64,000 bases of DNA from Rhizobium leucaenae USDA 9039. GTDB taxonomy: Bacteria; Pseudomonadota; Alphaproteobacteria; Rhizobiales; Rhizobiaceae. The position numbers and the translations under genes are program-made. The stretch lies in NCBI RefSeq assembly GCF_000426285.1, contig NZ_AUFB01000005.1, forward strand, positions 124,001 through 188,000, read 5' to 3'. Position 1 is the first letter of the stretch. Every line of letters starts with the position of its first letter. The notes under the pieces are model-generated. The model ran no database searches. It worked only from the letters and a program-made list of their open reading frames with translations, and was not told where the DNA came from. This document shows, piece by piece, positions 16,048 through 25,812 of the stretch.

Positions 16048-17745
16048 ATGTCAGCCGAACTTGAACGCTACATCGACCAGGGCGTCGGCCGCGAGCCTGC
16101 GGACATCGTTCTGAAAAATGGCCGCTTCTTCGATCTGGTGACAGGCGAACTCGTCGCCTCGGATATCGCCATCTGCGGCGATCGCATCGTCGGCACCTGC
16201 GGCACCTATCAGGGCCGCAAGGAAATCGACATCTGCGGCCGGATTGTCGTCCCCGGCTTCATCGATACGCATCTGCATATCGAATCCTCGCTGGTGACGC
16301 CGCATGAGTTCGACCGCTGCGTCCTGCCCTATGGCGTGACCACCGCCATCTGTGATCCGCACGAGATCGCCAATGTCCTCGGCGCGGAAGGCATCCAGTA
16401 TTTTCTGGATTGTTCGCTGGAAACCATCATGGACATCCGCGTGCAGCTCTCCTCCTGTGTGCCGGCAACGCATCTTGAGACGTCAGGAGCCGATCTGCCG
16501 ATCGAGCGGCTCCTGCCCTTCCGCCATCATCCGAAAGTCATCGGCCTTGCGGAATTCATGAATTTTCCGGGCGTCGTGCACAAGGACCCCGTCTGCATGG
16601 CCAAGCTCGACGCCTTTCAGGGCGGCCATATCGACGGCCATGCGCCGCTGCTGCGCGGGAAAGACCTCAATGGTTATCTCGCCGCCGGTATCCGCACCGA
16701 ACATGAATCGACCACCGCCGAAGAAGCGCTCGAAAAGATCCGCAAGGGCATGCATATCCTGGTGCGCGAAGGCTCGGTCTCCAAGGACCTGCACGCCCTG
16801 ATGCCGATCTTGACGGAGCGCCTGTCGCCTTATCTGGCGCTTTGCACCGACGACCGCAATCCGCTCGACATCGCCGAACAGGGCCATCTTGATTATATGA
16901 TCCGTACCGCGATCGCCCACGGCGTCGAGCCACTGGCGATTTATCGCGCCGCCTCCATCTCGGCCGCCCGCGCCTTCGGCCTGCGCGACCGCGGCCTGGT
17001 GGCGCCCGGCTGGCGCGCCGATCTGGTCGTCATCGACAGTCTGGAGAACTGCAAGGCGGAGACCGTCTTCTCCGCGGGCCGGCGCGTCACTGCGGAGCTT
17101 TTCGCCACCCGCAAATCCGTCGCCCCGGTCGGTCTCGACAGCGTCAAAGCGCGCCCGATCAACGCCGCCGATTTCGGCGTGCCAGTGACCGAGGGCGAAA
17201 GCTCCGTGATCGGCGTCACCCCCGGCAAAATCATCACGCAGCATCGCCGTTACCGCCTGCCGGTCAAGGGCAACCAGACCGATATCGATCTCGGCAACGA
17301 TGTGATCAAGGTGGCCGTCATCGAGCGGCACGGCAAGAATGGCAATCATGCTAATGGTTTCGTCCAGGGCTTCGGCTTGAAGAAGGGCGCGATCGCCTCG
17401 ACGGTCGGTCACGACAGTCACAATATCTGCGTCGTCGGCGTCAATGAAGACGATATGGCTCAAGCCGCCAACCGCCTGAGCGAAATCAATGGCGGCTTCG
17501 TCGTCGTCGAAAATGGCGTGGTCACCGGCGAAATCGCTTTGCCCGTCGCCGGCCTGATGAGCCTCGAGCCCTATGAAACCGTGCGCGATACGCTGCACCA
17601 CCTGCGTCAGGCGGCCTACGCCCTCGGCGCGACGCTGGAAGAGCCCTTCCTGCAGCTCGCCTTTCTGCCGCTGCCGGTCATTCCGCATCTGAAGATCTCG
17701 GACCGCGGTCTCGTCGATGTCGACAAGTTTATGCTGATTGGGTGA
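16048..17745 (+). CDS. ade: Adenine deaminase
   Basis: 565 residues, amidohydrolase superfamily, converting adenine to hypoxanthine and ammonia. Metal ligands are in [12 protein letters not shown]; the core has [36 protein letters not shown] and FNHANGF-type blocks ([31 protein letters not shown]), typical of microbial Ade rather than adenosine-deaminase-like enzymes. ATG 16048 follows GAGGAAAAGCC; an ATG at 16033 is less well placed. It feeds hypoxanthine to the xanthine dehydrogenase encoded 30 kb away in this window. Confidence 0.95.
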   Translation: MSAELERYIDQGVGREPADIVLKNGRFFDLVTGELVASDIAICGDRIVGTCGTYQGRKEIDICGRIVVPGFIDTHLHIESSLVTPHEFDRCVLPYGVTTAICDPHEIANVLGAEGIQYFLDCSLETIMDIRVQLSSCVPATHLETSGADLPIERLLPFRHHPKVIGLAEFMNFPGVVHKDPVCMAKLDAFQGGHIDGHAPLLRGKDLNGYLAAGIRTEHESTTAEEALEKIRKGMHILVREGSVSKDLHALMPILTERLSPYLALCTDDRNPLDIAEQGHLDYMIRTAIAHGVEPLAIYRAASISAARAFGLRDRGLVAPGWRADLVVIDSLENCKAETVFSAGRRVTAELFATRKSVAPVGLDSVKARPINAADFGVPVTEGESSVIGVTPGKIITQHRRYRLPVKGNQTDIDLGNDVIKVAVIERHGKNGNHANGFVQGFGLKKGAIASTVGHDSHNICVVGVNEDDMAQAANRLSEINGGFVVVENGVVTGEIALPVAGLMSLEPYETVRDTLHHLRQAAYALGATLEEPFLQLAFLPLPVIPHLKISDRGLVDVDKFMLIG

Positions 17746-17883
17746 TAACTCGACGAAATTTCCTTCCATCGCAGCCGTTTGAAGCCTACAGCGAAACATT
17801 TCACGCGCTGGGACTCCAATTGACCAGCACATATTGTTATCTTTTCATCGCAAGGCAAAATCACTCGGCAACGGAAAATACTC

Positions 17884-18084
17884 ATGACGAAGCTTGAGCA
17901 GATTGAGAAAAACATCACCGACCTCGGACCAGACGACTTCAAGGCGTTCGCCGAATGGTTTGAAGCTTTGCGGGCAGCTCGTTGGGACAATCAGATCAAG
18001 GCCGATATCAACGCGGGTAAGTTGGACCAAATAGCAGACAAAGCCCTCGCCGATTTCCGGGCAGGAAAGACTAGGGCGTTGTGA
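17884..18084 (+). CDS. Antitoxin of a ParE/RelE-type toxin-antitoxin pair
   Basis: 66 residues, MTKLEQIEKNITDLGPDDFKAFAEWFEALRAARWD then DADKALADFRAGKTRAL-like ending (exact tail IADKALADFRAGKTRAL). This helical small acidic/basic protein matches short antitoxins found directly upstream of ParE-like toxins in alphaproteobacteria. It overlaps the toxin start by 4 nt, so the pair is translationally coupled with the antitoxin made first. I cannot see a DNA-binding HTH or ribbon clearly. The confidence comes mostly from size and arrangement. Confidence 0.7.
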   Translation: MTKLEQIEKNITDLGPDDFKAFAEWFEALRAARWDNQIKADINAGKLDQIADKALADFRAGKTRAL

Positions 18085-18335
18085 AACATCATGCGACGCC
18101 GACATTCTGGCAAGCTTATGAAAAGCTGCCAAAACACGTCCAAGAACTTGCCGATCGCAACTTCGAACTTTTGAAATCGAATCCGAAGCACCCGTCGCTT
18201 CATTTCAAGCAAGTGGGACGCTTCTGGTCAGCCCGTGTGGGAATTTCGTGGCGTGCGCTTGCCGTAGCGGATGGGGAATATCTCATCTGGTTCTGGATCG
18301 GATCTCACACCGACTATGACAAGCTTTTGCGCTGA
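18081..18335 (+). CDS. ParE/RelE-superfamily toxin
   Basis: 84 residues from a GTG start overlapping the antitoxin stop. MKHHATPTFWQAYEKLPKHVQELADRNFELLKSNPKHPSLHFKQV, then FWSARVGISWRALAVADGEYLIWFWIGSHTDYDKLL, is the RelE/ParE fold: two N-terminal helices, then a beta sheet ending in the W-IGSHxxYD motif. Relatives cleave mRNA on the ribosome or poison gyrase; which applies here cannot be told. The stop abuts the alpha-glucosidase stop on the opposite strand without a gap. Confidence 0.75.
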   Translation: MKHHATPTFWQAYEKLPKHVQELADRNFELLKSNPKHPSLHFKQVGRFWSARVGISWRALAVADGEYLIWFWIGSHTDYDKLLR

Positions 18336-19982
18336 TCATCCCGTCTGCCCGCAGAACACATCCAGTGCCGCAAGGCTCACCACCTCGCTGGCGCTGGCGG
18401 TCGCAAAGCCCGGCATCGGCACGGTCTTCGCCACCTTGATCCCCTTTGGCAAAGCGACCTTTACCGGCTCCCGAGACAGGTTGAAGACAAAGAGCAGCGT
18501 TTCGCCGTCCTTCCTGCGCGTAAAGGCGAGGACGTCCTCCTTGGTATCGAGAAAGGTCATGTCGCCGTCGACGAGCGCGGTATGCCGCTTTCGAAAGGCC
18601 AGCGTCTCGCGGTAGTGGTGAAGAACGGATTGCGCATCCGTCTCCTGCTTGTCGACGGCGAGTGACGCGTGCTGATAAGGCACCGGCAGCCATGATTTCT
18701 CGGCCGTGGAAAAGCCCGCATGCACCCGGCTTGCCTCCCAGGGCATCGGCGTGCGGCACCCGTCGCGGCCCTTGAAGGCTGGCCAGAAGCGAATGCCATA
18801 AGGGTCCCGAAGATCCTCAAAGGCAAGTTCCGCCTCGGGCAGGCCCAATTCTTCACCCTGATAAAGACAGATCGAACCGCGCAAGGTGGATAGCAAGGAA
18901 ATCGCCAATTTGGCGACACGCGGCTGCTCGGCCTCCGTTTCGGCAAACCGGCTGACATGACGGTTTACGTCATGGTTCGAAAAGGCCCAGCAGACCCAAC
19001 CGTCGGTGACGATCTCCTGAAAGTCGCCGACGCAGCGGCGGAAATGGTCCGGTGTAAAGTCCGGTCCGAGAAGATCGAACGTATAGCACATGTGCAGCTT
19101 GTCGCCGCCGCTGGTATAGGCGGCAACCGTCTGCAGCGAGCGAGCGCCATCGCCCACTTCGCCGACGGTCGTGCGTCCGTCATACTGATCAAGCAGCTTG
19201 CGGAAGCGCTTCAGGAAACCGATGTTTTCCGGCTGCGTCTTATCATGAAGATGGTTCTGCATGCCATAGGGGTTGCTCTCCGGGGCATCCAACCCGCCGA
19301 TGGCGATTGCGGCCGGCGGATTGTCCCGCAGCTTCTTGTCGCAGAAATAATAGTTCACCGTATCCAGCCGGAAACCATCGACGCCTCGATCGAGCCAGAA
19401 CTTGACCGCCGTAAGCACGGCATCCTGGACTTCGCTATTGTGGAAATTCAAGTCCGGCTGTGAGGTCAGAAAATTGTGCTGGTAATATTGCCGGCGCACG
19501 CCATCCCATTCCCAGCCCGGGCCGCCGAAGATCGACAGCCAATTGTTCGGCGCCGTGCCGTCCGGCTTCGGATCGGCCCAGACATACCAGTCCGCTTTGG
19601 GATTGTCGCGGCTTGCCCGGCTTTCGATAAACCAGGGATGGCGATCCGATGTATGCGAGATCACCTGATCGATGATGACCTTGAGGCCGAGCGCGTGTGC
19701 GGCCGTCATCATCTCATCGAAATCGGCGAGAGTACCGAAGATCGGATCGACGTCGCAATAGTCGGCAACGTCATAACCCATATCGGCCATCGGTGAGGTG
19801 AAGAACGGAGCCAGCCAAATGGCATCGACGCCGAGTGAGGCAATATGCGGCAGGCGGCGGGTGATGCCCTTGATATCGCCAAGCCCGTTGGCGTCGGTAT
19901 CCTGAAACGACCGCGGATAGACTTGATAGATCACCGCGCCGCGCCACCAATCGGCTCCCGCCGCTTTGCCCGTTGATTTCAT
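18336..19982 (-). CDS. aglA: GH13 alpha-glucosidase
   Basis: 548 residues. WWRGAVIYQVYPRSFQDTD starts the TIM barrel, followed by DAIWLAPFFTSPMADMGYDVADY, DQVISHTSDRHPWF, the nucleophile Asp in GFRLDTVNYYF, the acid/base Glu in TVGEVGDG, and FSNHDVNRHVSRF with the transition-state Asp. It hydrolyses alpha-1,4 or alpha-1,1-linked glucosides in the cytosol; close rhizobial relatives are AglA of the aglEFGAK operon. There is no signal peptide. ATG 19982 begins MKSTGKAAGADWW; the frame is open to 20285 but that part overlaps the promoter region of oppA. No sugar transporter adjoins, so it may act on substrates from elsewhere. Confidence 0.88.
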   Translation of the reverse strand: MKSTGKAAGADWWRGAVIYQVYPRSFQDTDANGLGDIKGITRRLPHIASLGVDAIWLAPFFTSPMADMGYDVADYCDVDPIFGTLADFDEMMTAAHALGLKVIIDQVISHTSDRHPWFIESRASRDNPKADWYVWADPKPDGTAPNNWLSIFGGPGWEWDGVRRQYYQHNFLTSQPDLNFHNSEVQDAVLTAVKFWLDRGVDGFRLDTVNYYFCDKKLRDNPPAAIAIGGLDAPESNPYGMQNHLHDKTQPENIGFLKRFRKLLDQYDGRTTVGEVGDGARSLQTVAAYTSGGDKLHMCYTFDLLGPDFTPDHFRRCVGDFQEIVTDGWVCWAFSNHDVNRHVSRFAETEAEQPRVAKLAISLLSTLRGSICLYQGEELGLPEAELAFEDLRDPYGIRFWPAFKGRDGCRTPMPWEASRVHAGFSTAEKSWLPVPYQHASLAVDKQETDAQSVLHHYRETLAFRKRHTALVDGDMTFLDTKEDVLAFTRRKDGETLLFVFNLSREPVKVALPKGIKVAKTVPMPGFATASASEVVSLAALDVFCGQTG

Positions 19983-20194
19983 GAAACAATCCGCCTCGAT
20001 TTCCTCTCGCCCTTCAGATTGCACACTAAGCCTTGGGCGGCAAGCCGCAAGCCAGGTGAAGGATGAACCGGCGATTGAATGTGAAAAAATTCGCGAGGTG
20101 ATTTCGGAAAATTGCCGATGTAGATATTCACAGCCTCGAGCCGCCGCTCGCTTTAGGACTTGAAAGCGACGTTGCATCGGATAACTTGCGACAT

Positions 20195-20214
20195 TGACCT
20201 GCACGTACAGGTCA
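20195..20214. promoter_or_regulatory. Perfect palindrome upstream of oppA
   Basis: TGACCTG-CACGTA-CAGGTCA: 7-bp perfect arms around a 6-bp core that itself contains ACGT. It lies 62 nt before the oppA ATG in the 294-bp region shared with the divergent alpha-glucosidase gene. Its length and position suit a dimeric repressor. Confidence 0.5.
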
Positions 20215-20276
20215 CCTGCGGGAATAAAAATAGCCTTAAAAACAAGGCCCATAGCTCCAGAAAGGTGGGGAAAGAT

Positions 20277-21857
20277 ATGACTCATTTCAGCAAGAAGTTT
20301 ATCGTGTCGGCGTTCGTCGGCACGTTGTTAAGCGTCTCTGCACATGCTGCAACCCTCAATATCCACAACGGCGGCGACCCCACATCGCTCGACCCGCAAA
20401 AAATTTCCGGCGACTGGGAAAACCGCATTGACGGCGACATTTTCGAAGGCTTGGTAACGGAAGACCCTAAGGACAACCCGATCCCCGGCCAAGCGGCAAG
20501 CTGGACTGTTTCTCCAGACCAGAAAGTCTATACCTTCAAGCTGCGCGACGGCATCAAGTGGTCCGATGGCCAGCCAGTGACGGCTCAGGATTTCGTCTTT
20601 GCTTTCCAGCGCCTGATGGACCCGAAGACCGCCGCCCAATATGCCTATCTGCAATATACGATCTTGAACGCGGAAAAGATCAACAAGGGCCAGATCAAGG
20701 ATCTCAGCCAGCTCGGTGTCAAGGCGATCGACGACAAGACGCTGGAAATCACGCTCGAAAATCCGACCCCTTACTTCCTGAACGCCTTGATGCACTACAC
20801 GGCCTATCCGCTGCCGAAGCATGTGGTTGAAGCCAAGGGCGACGAATGGGTCAAGATCGGCAACATCGTCACCAACGGCCCCTATAAGCCGGTCGAATGG
20901 GTACCCGGCTCGCACGTCACCAACGTCAAGAACGATCAGTACTATGACGCAAAGGACATCAAGATCGATAAGGTGAACTTCTATACGCTGGAAGATCAAG
21001 CCGCCGCCCTGAAGCGCTATCGCGCCGGCGAGTTCGATATTCTGACGTCGTTCCCCGCCGACCAGTTCGAATGGATCCAGAAAAACCTTCCCGGCCAAGC
21101 GCATGTGGTTCCGTTCCTCGGCACCTATTACTACGTCCTGAACGCCACGAAGCCGCCCTTCAACGACAAGCGCGTCCGCCAGGCTCTCTCCATGGCCGTC
21201 AACCGCGAAGTCATCGGGCCGAAGATCCTCGGCACCGGCGAGCTGCCGATGTATTCCTGGGTGCCGCCGGGTACGGCGAACTACGGCGAGCCGGCTTACG
21301 TGAGCTGGAAGGATGAGCCTTATAAGCAGAAGGTCGAAGAGGCCAAGAAGCTGCTGAAGGATGCAGGCTTCGGCCCCGATCACCCGCTGAAGGCACAGCT
21401 TCGCTACAACACTAACGACAACCACAAGCGCATCGCCGTTGCGATCGCCGCCATGTGGAAGCCGCTCGGCGTCGATATCGAGCTCTACAACACCGAAACC
21501 AAGGTGCATTACGATGAAATGCAGCGCGGCCAGGTGGAAATCGGCCGCGCCGGCTGGCTTGCCGACTATAACGATCCGATCAACTTCCTGAACCTGCTGT
21601 CGACCGGCGTCGAGATGAACTACGGCCGCTGGAGCAATCCGGATTACGATGCGCTGATCAAGCAGGGCAACGAACAGACCGACCTGAAGAAGCGCGCCGA
21701 GATCTACAAGAAAGCCGAACAGTTGGCCCTCGACGATAGCGCGGCGATCCCGATCTACTACTACGTTTCCCAGAACATCGTTGCTCCGAAGGTCCAGGGC
21801 TTCGTCGATAATATTCAGGACATTCACCGCACTCGCTGGCTGTCCGTCAAAGAATAA
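20277..21857 (+). CDS. oppA: Oligopeptide ABC transporter periplasmic binding protein
   Basis: 526 residues, SBP family 5. A signal peptide ends SAHAA; LNIHNGGDPTSLDPQKISGDWENRIDGDIFEGL and YTFKLRDGIKWSDGQPVTAQDFVFAFQRLMDP are the classic OppA N-terminal blocks. It captures peptides (or peptide-like compounds) in the periplasm for OppBCDF. ATG 20277 follows AGGTGGGG; the frame opens at 20160 but includes the palindromic leader. A GC hairpin without T-run separates it from oppB, as expected where binding protein is made in excess. Confidence 0.92.
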   Translation: MTHFSKKFIVSAFVGTLLSVSAHAATLNIHNGGDPTSLDPQKISGDWENRIDGDIFEGLVTEDPKDNPIPGQAASWTVSPDQKVYTFKLRDGIKWSDGQPVTAQDFVFAFQRLMDPKTAAQYAYLQYTILNAEKINKGQIKDLSQLGVKAIDDKTLEITLENPTPYFLNALMHYTAYPLPKHVVEAKGDEWVKIGNIVTNGPYKPVEWVPGSHVTNVKNDQYYDAKDIKIDKVNFYTLEDQAAALKRYRAGEFDILTSFPADQFEWIQKNLPGQAHVVPFLGTYYYVLNATKPPFNDKRVRQALSMAVNREVIGPKILGTGELPMYSWVPPGTANYGEPAYVSWKDEPYKQKVEEAKKLLKDAGFGPDHPLKAQLRYNTNDNHKRIAVAIAAMWKPLGVDIELYNTETKVHYDEMQRGQVEIGRAGWLADYNDPINFLNLLSTGVEMNYGRWSNPDYDALIKQGNEQTDLKKRAEIYKKAEQLALDDSAAIPIYYYVSQNIVAPKVQGFVDNIQDIHRTRWLSVKE

Positions 21858-21865
21858 TAGGAAAA

Positions 21866-21894
21866 GGCCCCGCCTGCTTTTGCCGGGCGGGGCC
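21866..21894 (+). promoter_or_regulatory. GC-rich hairpin between oppA and oppB
   Basis: GGCCCCGCC (21866-21874) pairs with GGCGGGGCC (21886-21894) around an 11-nt loop with its own GGCA/TGCC-like pairs. It is flanked by A-runs, not followed by Ts on the + strand. It probably protects the oppA 3' end or limits readthrough into oppB, whose ATG is 11 nt downstream. Confidence 0.55.
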
Positions 21895-21905
21895 CCAAAA
21901 AACCC

Positions 21906-22829
21906 ATGTTTCGCTACGCTCTCCGTCGCCTGCTGTCGACAATCCCCGTCCTGTGGATTGCCGTAACAGTGTGTTTTTTCATCTTGCGCCTCGCTCCTGG
22001 CGGCCCCTTCGATGGCGAAAGGCCATTGCCGCCGGAAGTCAAAGCCAACCTCGCGGCTCACTATAACCTCGACAAGCCCCTGGTTGAGCAATACCTGATC
22101 TATGTCGGCGACGTCATGAAGGGCGATCTAGGCCCCTCCTTCGCCAATCAGGACTTCACCGTCACCCAACAGATCATGTCCGGCTTTCCCTATACGCTGA
22201 CTATCGGCGGCGCCGCTTTCGTGCTCGCAACCATCGTCGGCGTGCTGATAGGCTGTCTTGGGGCGCTCTATCAGAACCGCTCGGCCGATTATTGGCTGGG
22301 CGGCGGTCTCCTCATCGGCTTGGTCATGCCGAGCTTCCTGATAGCTCCGATCCTTCAGCTCGTCTTCGGCAATACGCTCGGATGGCTGCCGGTCGGCGGC
22401 TGGGGCGATGGCTCGATCCGATTCCTGATCCTGCCTATCGTCGTCCTGACCCTACCGCATGCAGCACGCATCTCCCGCCTAATGCGCGGCTCGATGATCG
22501 AAGTGATGAGCCAGAACTTCATCCGCACCGCCAAGGCCAAGGGCATAGGCCCGCGCCTGACCGTGATGCGCCACGCACTGAAACCGGCGATGATGCCCGT
22601 AGTGTCCTATCTCGGACCGGCGGCAAGCTACCTGCTCACCGGTTCGCTGGTCGTCGAAAGCATTTTCGGTCTACCGGGTGTCGGCCGCTACTTCGTCGGT
22701 GCCGCGCTCAATCGCGACTATGGCATGGTGCTCGGCACGGTCATTTTCTACATGGTGCTGATCGTGGTCCTCAATCTCCTCGTCGACATCACCTATGCGT
22801 GGCTCGACCCGAAAGTGAGAATGCGATGA
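21906..22829 (+). CDS. oppB: Oligopeptide ABC transporter permease OppB
   Basis: 307 residues with six predicted membrane helices. It starts MFRYALRRLLSTIPVLWIAVTVCFFILRLAPGGPFDGE, the standard OppB/DppB N-terminus. The EAA-like loop is SQNFIRTAKAKGIGPRLTVMRHALKPAMMPV. It forms the inner-membrane channel with OppC. The ATG overlaps no upstream gene; its TGA overlaps the oppC start by 4 nt. Confidence 0.93.
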   Translation: MFRYALRRLLSTIPVLWIAVTVCFFILRLAPGGPFDGERPLPPEVKANLAAHYNLDKPLVEQYLIYVGDVMKGDLGPSFANQDFTVTQQIMSGFPYTLTIGGAAFVLATIVGVLIGCLGALYQNRSADYWLGGGLLIGLVMPSFLIAPILQLVFGNTLGWLPVGGWGDGSIRFLILPIVVLTLPHAARISRLMRGSMIEVMSQNFIRTAKAKGIGPRLTVMRHALKPAMMPVVSYLGPAASYLLTGSLVVESIFGLPGVGRYFVGAALNRDYGMVLGTVIFYMVLIVVLNLLVDITYAWLDPKVRMR

Positions 22830-23743
22830 TCCTCAATTCCGCAAAGAGAGAATTGCTGGAAGCGGAATTGCTTTCGGCAGAAGGGCTCGCACCCGAGGGG
22901 CGCTCTCTCACCGGCGACGCGATGCGTCGCCTGCTCCGCAACAAGGCCGCGGCACTTTCGCTGATCGTCCTCGCAGTCCTGGTTCTGGTCGCCATATTCG
23001 GCCCGTATTTCCTACCCTTCAACTACGAGGATCCGGATTGGACTTCTTTCCGAGGTCCTCCGGACTTTGCCGCCGGCCACTATTTCGGCACCGACGGCAA
23101 CGGCCGCGACCTGCTGGCACGCACGCTCTACGGCACGCGCGTTTCGCTGACCGTTGCGCTCGTCGCCACCCTCGTCTCGGTCATCATCGGCGTGCTCTAC
23201 GGCGCCGTCTCGGGTTATTTCGGTGGCCGTGTGGACGCAATCATGATGCGCTTCGTCGATATCATGTATGCGCTCCCCTATGTCCTCTTTGTCATCCTGC
23301 TGATGGTGATCTTCGGCCGTAACGTCTACCTGCTGTTTGCGGCAATCGGCGCGCTCGAATGGCTGACCATGGCGCGTATCGTCCGGGGTCAGACCCTGTC
23401 GATCAAGCAGCGGGAGTTTATCGAAGCGGCACGGGCCTCCGGCCAACGATCGTTCAAGATCATCCTCAAGCACGTCGTGCCGAACCTCGTCGGTCCGGTC
23501 GTCATCTATGCGACACTCACCATCCCGGAAATCATAGCAACCGAAAGCTTCCTCTCCTATCTCGGCTTCGGCGTTCAGGAGCCGCTGACATCGCTCGGCA
23601 CGCTGATTGCGGAAGGCTCTGCCGGCATGGAGACCACGCCCTGGCTGCTGTTCTTCCCGGCCGGTTTTCTGGTCGCGCTGCTGATGAGCCTGCTCTTCAT
23701 CGGCGACGGCCTGCGCGACGCTTTCGATCCGAAGGATCGCTGA
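22826..23743 (+). CDS. oppC: Oligopeptide ABC transporter permease OppC
   Basis: 305 residues from ATG 22826, which overlaps the oppB stop (ATGA). A cytoplasmic N-terminal tail (about 50 residues) leads into six helices; LSLIVLAVLVLVAIFGPYFLPFNYEDPDW, HYFGTDGNGRDLLARTLYGTRVSLTVALVAT and the EAA loop REFIEAARASGQRSFKIILKHVVPNLVGPV are typical of OppC/DppC. The frame upstream of 22826 is open only because oppB shadows it. Confidence 0.93.
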   Translation: MILNSAKRELLEAELLSAEGLAPEGRSLTGDAMRRLLRNKAAALSLIVLAVLVLVAIFGPYFLPFNYEDPDWTSFRGPPDFAAGHYFGTDGNGRDLLARTLYGTRVSLTVALVATLVSVIIGVLYGAVSGYFGGRVDAIMMRFVDIMYALPYVLFVILLMVIFGRNVYLLFAAIGALEWLTMARIVRGQTLSIKQREFIEAARASGQRSFKIILKHVVPNLVGPVVIYATLTIPEIIATESFLSYLGFGVQEPLTSLGTLIAEGSAGMETTPWLLFFPAGFLVALLMSLLFIGDGLRDAFDPKDR

Positions 23744-23744
23744 C

Positions 23745-24740
23745 ATGACAGACACACTTCTCGAACTCAAAGACTACTCCATCACCTTCCGCACCCCGGA
23801 AGGCGAAGTCGCCGCCGTCTCGAAGATGAACCTCAAGATCGGCCGTGGCGAGCGCGTCGCCATCGTCGGCGAATCCGGTTCCGGCAAGAGCCAGACCTTC
23901 CTCGGCCTCATGGGCCTGCTCGCCAAGAACGGCCGCACCAGTGGCCAGGCGCTGCTGGACGGCAAGGATCTGCTGACGCTGAAACCGCGCGAACTCGACC
24001 ATGTGCGCGGTAAGGACATGGCCATGGTCTTCCAGGACCCGATGACCGCACTCAACCCGTCGCTGCGCATATCGCGGCAGTTGACGGAGCAGCTCGAGGT
24101 TCATGGCGGGCTTTCGGCGCGCGCGGCCTCCGCCGCCGCACTCGACATGCTGAAGCGTGTCGGCATTCCCGACCCGACGCGCCGCTTTAACCTCTATCCG
24201 CATGAGCTTTCCGGCGGCATGCGCCAGCGCATCGTCATCGCCATGGCGCTGCTCACCAAGCCGAAGCTCCTGATTGCCGACGAGCCGACGACGGCGCTCG
24301 ATGTTACGATCCAGGCTCAGATCCTCGATCTCTTCAACGAGCTGACGGCGGAAATGCACACGGCGCTCGTCATGATCACCCACGATCTCGGCGTCGTTGC
24401 CGGCCTCGCCGATCGCGTCGCCGTCATGTATGCCGGTCGCATCGTCGAGGAAGCGCCCGTCGAGGAGCTGTTCGAAAATCCGGCTCATCCTTACACGGCA
24501 GCACTCCACGCCTCTATTCCGCGACCGGATCAGGATGTCGACGATCTCGCCGTCATACCTGGCAGGCCGCCGAACCTGATGCATCTGCCGCGCGGCTGCT
24601 CCTTCTCGCCGCGCTGCGCCCATGTGCAGGACGATTGCCTGGACGCACCGCCGCAGCTCGACCCGCTCGCGCCGCAACGCTGCGCCGCCTGCTTCCATCC
24701 CCTCTCGGCCCACCGGGAACGGAGTCTCATCCATGGCTGA
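23745..24740 (+). CDS. oppD: Oligopeptide ABC transporter ATPase OppD
   Basis: 331 residues. Walker [14 protein letters not shown]-loop [16 protein letters not shown], signature [16 protein letters not shown], Walker [20 protein letters not shown] and H-loop [26 protein letters not shown]. The C-terminal oligo_HPY region has [14 protein letters not shown], whose cysteines can bind an Fe-S cluster in DppD/OppD proteins. It pairs with OppF. The ATG is 1 nt after the oppC stop; oppF starts inside its last codons (8-nt overlap). Confidence 0.94.
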   Translation: MTDTLLELKDYSITFRTPEGEVAAVSKMNLKIGRGERVAIVGESGSGKSQTFLGLMGLLAKNGRTSGQALLDGKDLLTLKPRELDHVRGKDMAMVFQDPMTALNPSLRISRQLTEQLEVHGGLSARAASAAALDMLKRVGIPDPTRRFNLYPHELSGGMRQRIVIAMALLTKPKLLIADEPTTALDVTIQAQILDLFNELTAEMHTALVMITHDLGVVAGLADRVAVMYAGRIVEEAPVEELFENPAHPYTAALHASIPRPDQDVDDLAVIPGRPPNLMHLPRGCSFSPRCAHVQDDCLDAPPQLDPLAPQRCAACFHPLSAHRERSLIHG

Positions 24741-25719
24741 ACACACGCTTCTGAAGGTCGAGCATCTGACCACCGAATTCGAGCTGCCATCGAAATCCTT
24801 CTTCAAACCGCCATTGGTCCTGACGGCGGTCAACGATGTCAGTTTTGAGCTGAAAACCGGACGCACCCTCGGCATCGTCGGCGAGTCCGGCTGCGGCAAG
24901 TCGACTCTCGGCCGATCTATCCTACGGCTGATCAAGGCGCAGAAGGGCCGCATCATGTGGCAAGGCGGCAATCTGCTGGATCTTTCCGAAGAGGAAATGC
25001 GCGCCGCCCGCCGCGACATGCAGATCATCTTCCAGGACCCGATCGCCTCTCTCGACCCGCGCATGACCGTCGGCGACATCATCGCCGAGCCGCTGACCGT
25101 ATTCGAGCCGAAGCTGACGAAAGCGCAGCGCCAGGACCGCGTTCGCGAGATCATGGCGGCGGTCGGCCTCGTGCCGGAGATGATCAATCGCTACCCGCAC
25201 GAGTTCTCCGGCGGTCAGGCGCAGCGCATCGGCATCGCCCGCGCCGTGGTGACGCGGCCGAAGCTGATCGTCTGCGATGAGCCGGTCTCGGCCCTCGACG
25301 TCTCGATCCAGGGCCAGGTCATCACGTTGTTGCGCAAGCTGCGCAAGGAGTTCGGCCTGACGCTGATCTTCATCAGCCACGATCTCTCCGTCGTGCGCCT
25401 GATCTCGGACGACGTGCTGGTGCTGTACCTCGGTAAGGTGGTGGAAGCAGGCGATGCCGCTACCGTCTTCGACCATCCGGCCCATCCCTATACACAGGCC
25501 TTGTTCTCCGCCGCCCTTATTCCCGACCCGAAACGGGCGCGCGGCCGCGAGCGCATTCGCCTGCAGGGCGATCCCCCCTCGCCGCTCAATCCACCTGCCG
25601 GCTGCGTCTTCTCGCCGCGCTGTTGGAAGGCGACGGATATCTGCAAGACGAAGATGCCGCCGACCGAGCAAGTTCGCCCCGGACAAACCGCGGCGTGCTA
25701 TCATATGGACAGGCCATAG
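24733..25719 (+). CDS. oppF: Oligopeptide ABC transporter ATPase OppF
   Basis: 328 residues. Walker A GESGCGKSTLGRSIL, Q-loop IIFQDPIASLDPRMTVGDI, signature FSGGQAQRIGIARAVV, Walker B LIVCDEPVSALDVSIQGQVI, H-loop FISHDLSVVRLISDDVLVLYLGKVVE, and a C-terminal oligo_HPY segment CVFSPRCWKATDIC. ATG 24733 in ATGGCTGA overlaps the oppD stop; the frame upstream is a shadow. It ends the oppABCDF unit, and the kinase gene that follows 93 nt later may be co-transcribed. Confidence 0.94.
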   Translation: MAEHTLLKVEHLTTEFELPSKSFFKPPLVLTAVNDVSFELKTGRTLGIVGESGCGKSTLGRSILRLIKAQKGRIMWQGGNLLDLSEEEMRAARRDMQIIFQDPIASLDPRMTVGDIIAEPLTVFEPKLTKAQRQDRVREIMAAVGLVPEMINRYPHEFSGGQAQRIGIARAVVTRPKLIVCDEPVSALDVSIQGQVITLLRKLRKEFGLTLIFISHDLSVVRLISDDVLVLYLGKVVEAGDAATVFDHPAHPYTQALFSAALIPDPKRARGRERIRLQGDPPSPLNPPAGCVFSPRCWKATDICKTKMPPTEQVRPGQTAACYHMDRP

Positions 25720-25812
25720 GGCTCAAAGGGTGGACGGTGCAGCCCGCCGTTCACCTTGCCCAAGCCGCCGCATCCGCGTATGCAGCAGCGAAGGGAAACG
25801 CAGGAGGACGTC

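Noticed and set aside
20328..22091. A 587-codon - strand frame over oppA
   Set aside because: Shadow caused by strong third-position GC bias in oppA; no motifs.
23697..25187. A 496-codon - strand frame over oppDF
   Set aside because: Shadow of the ATPase genes; no family features.
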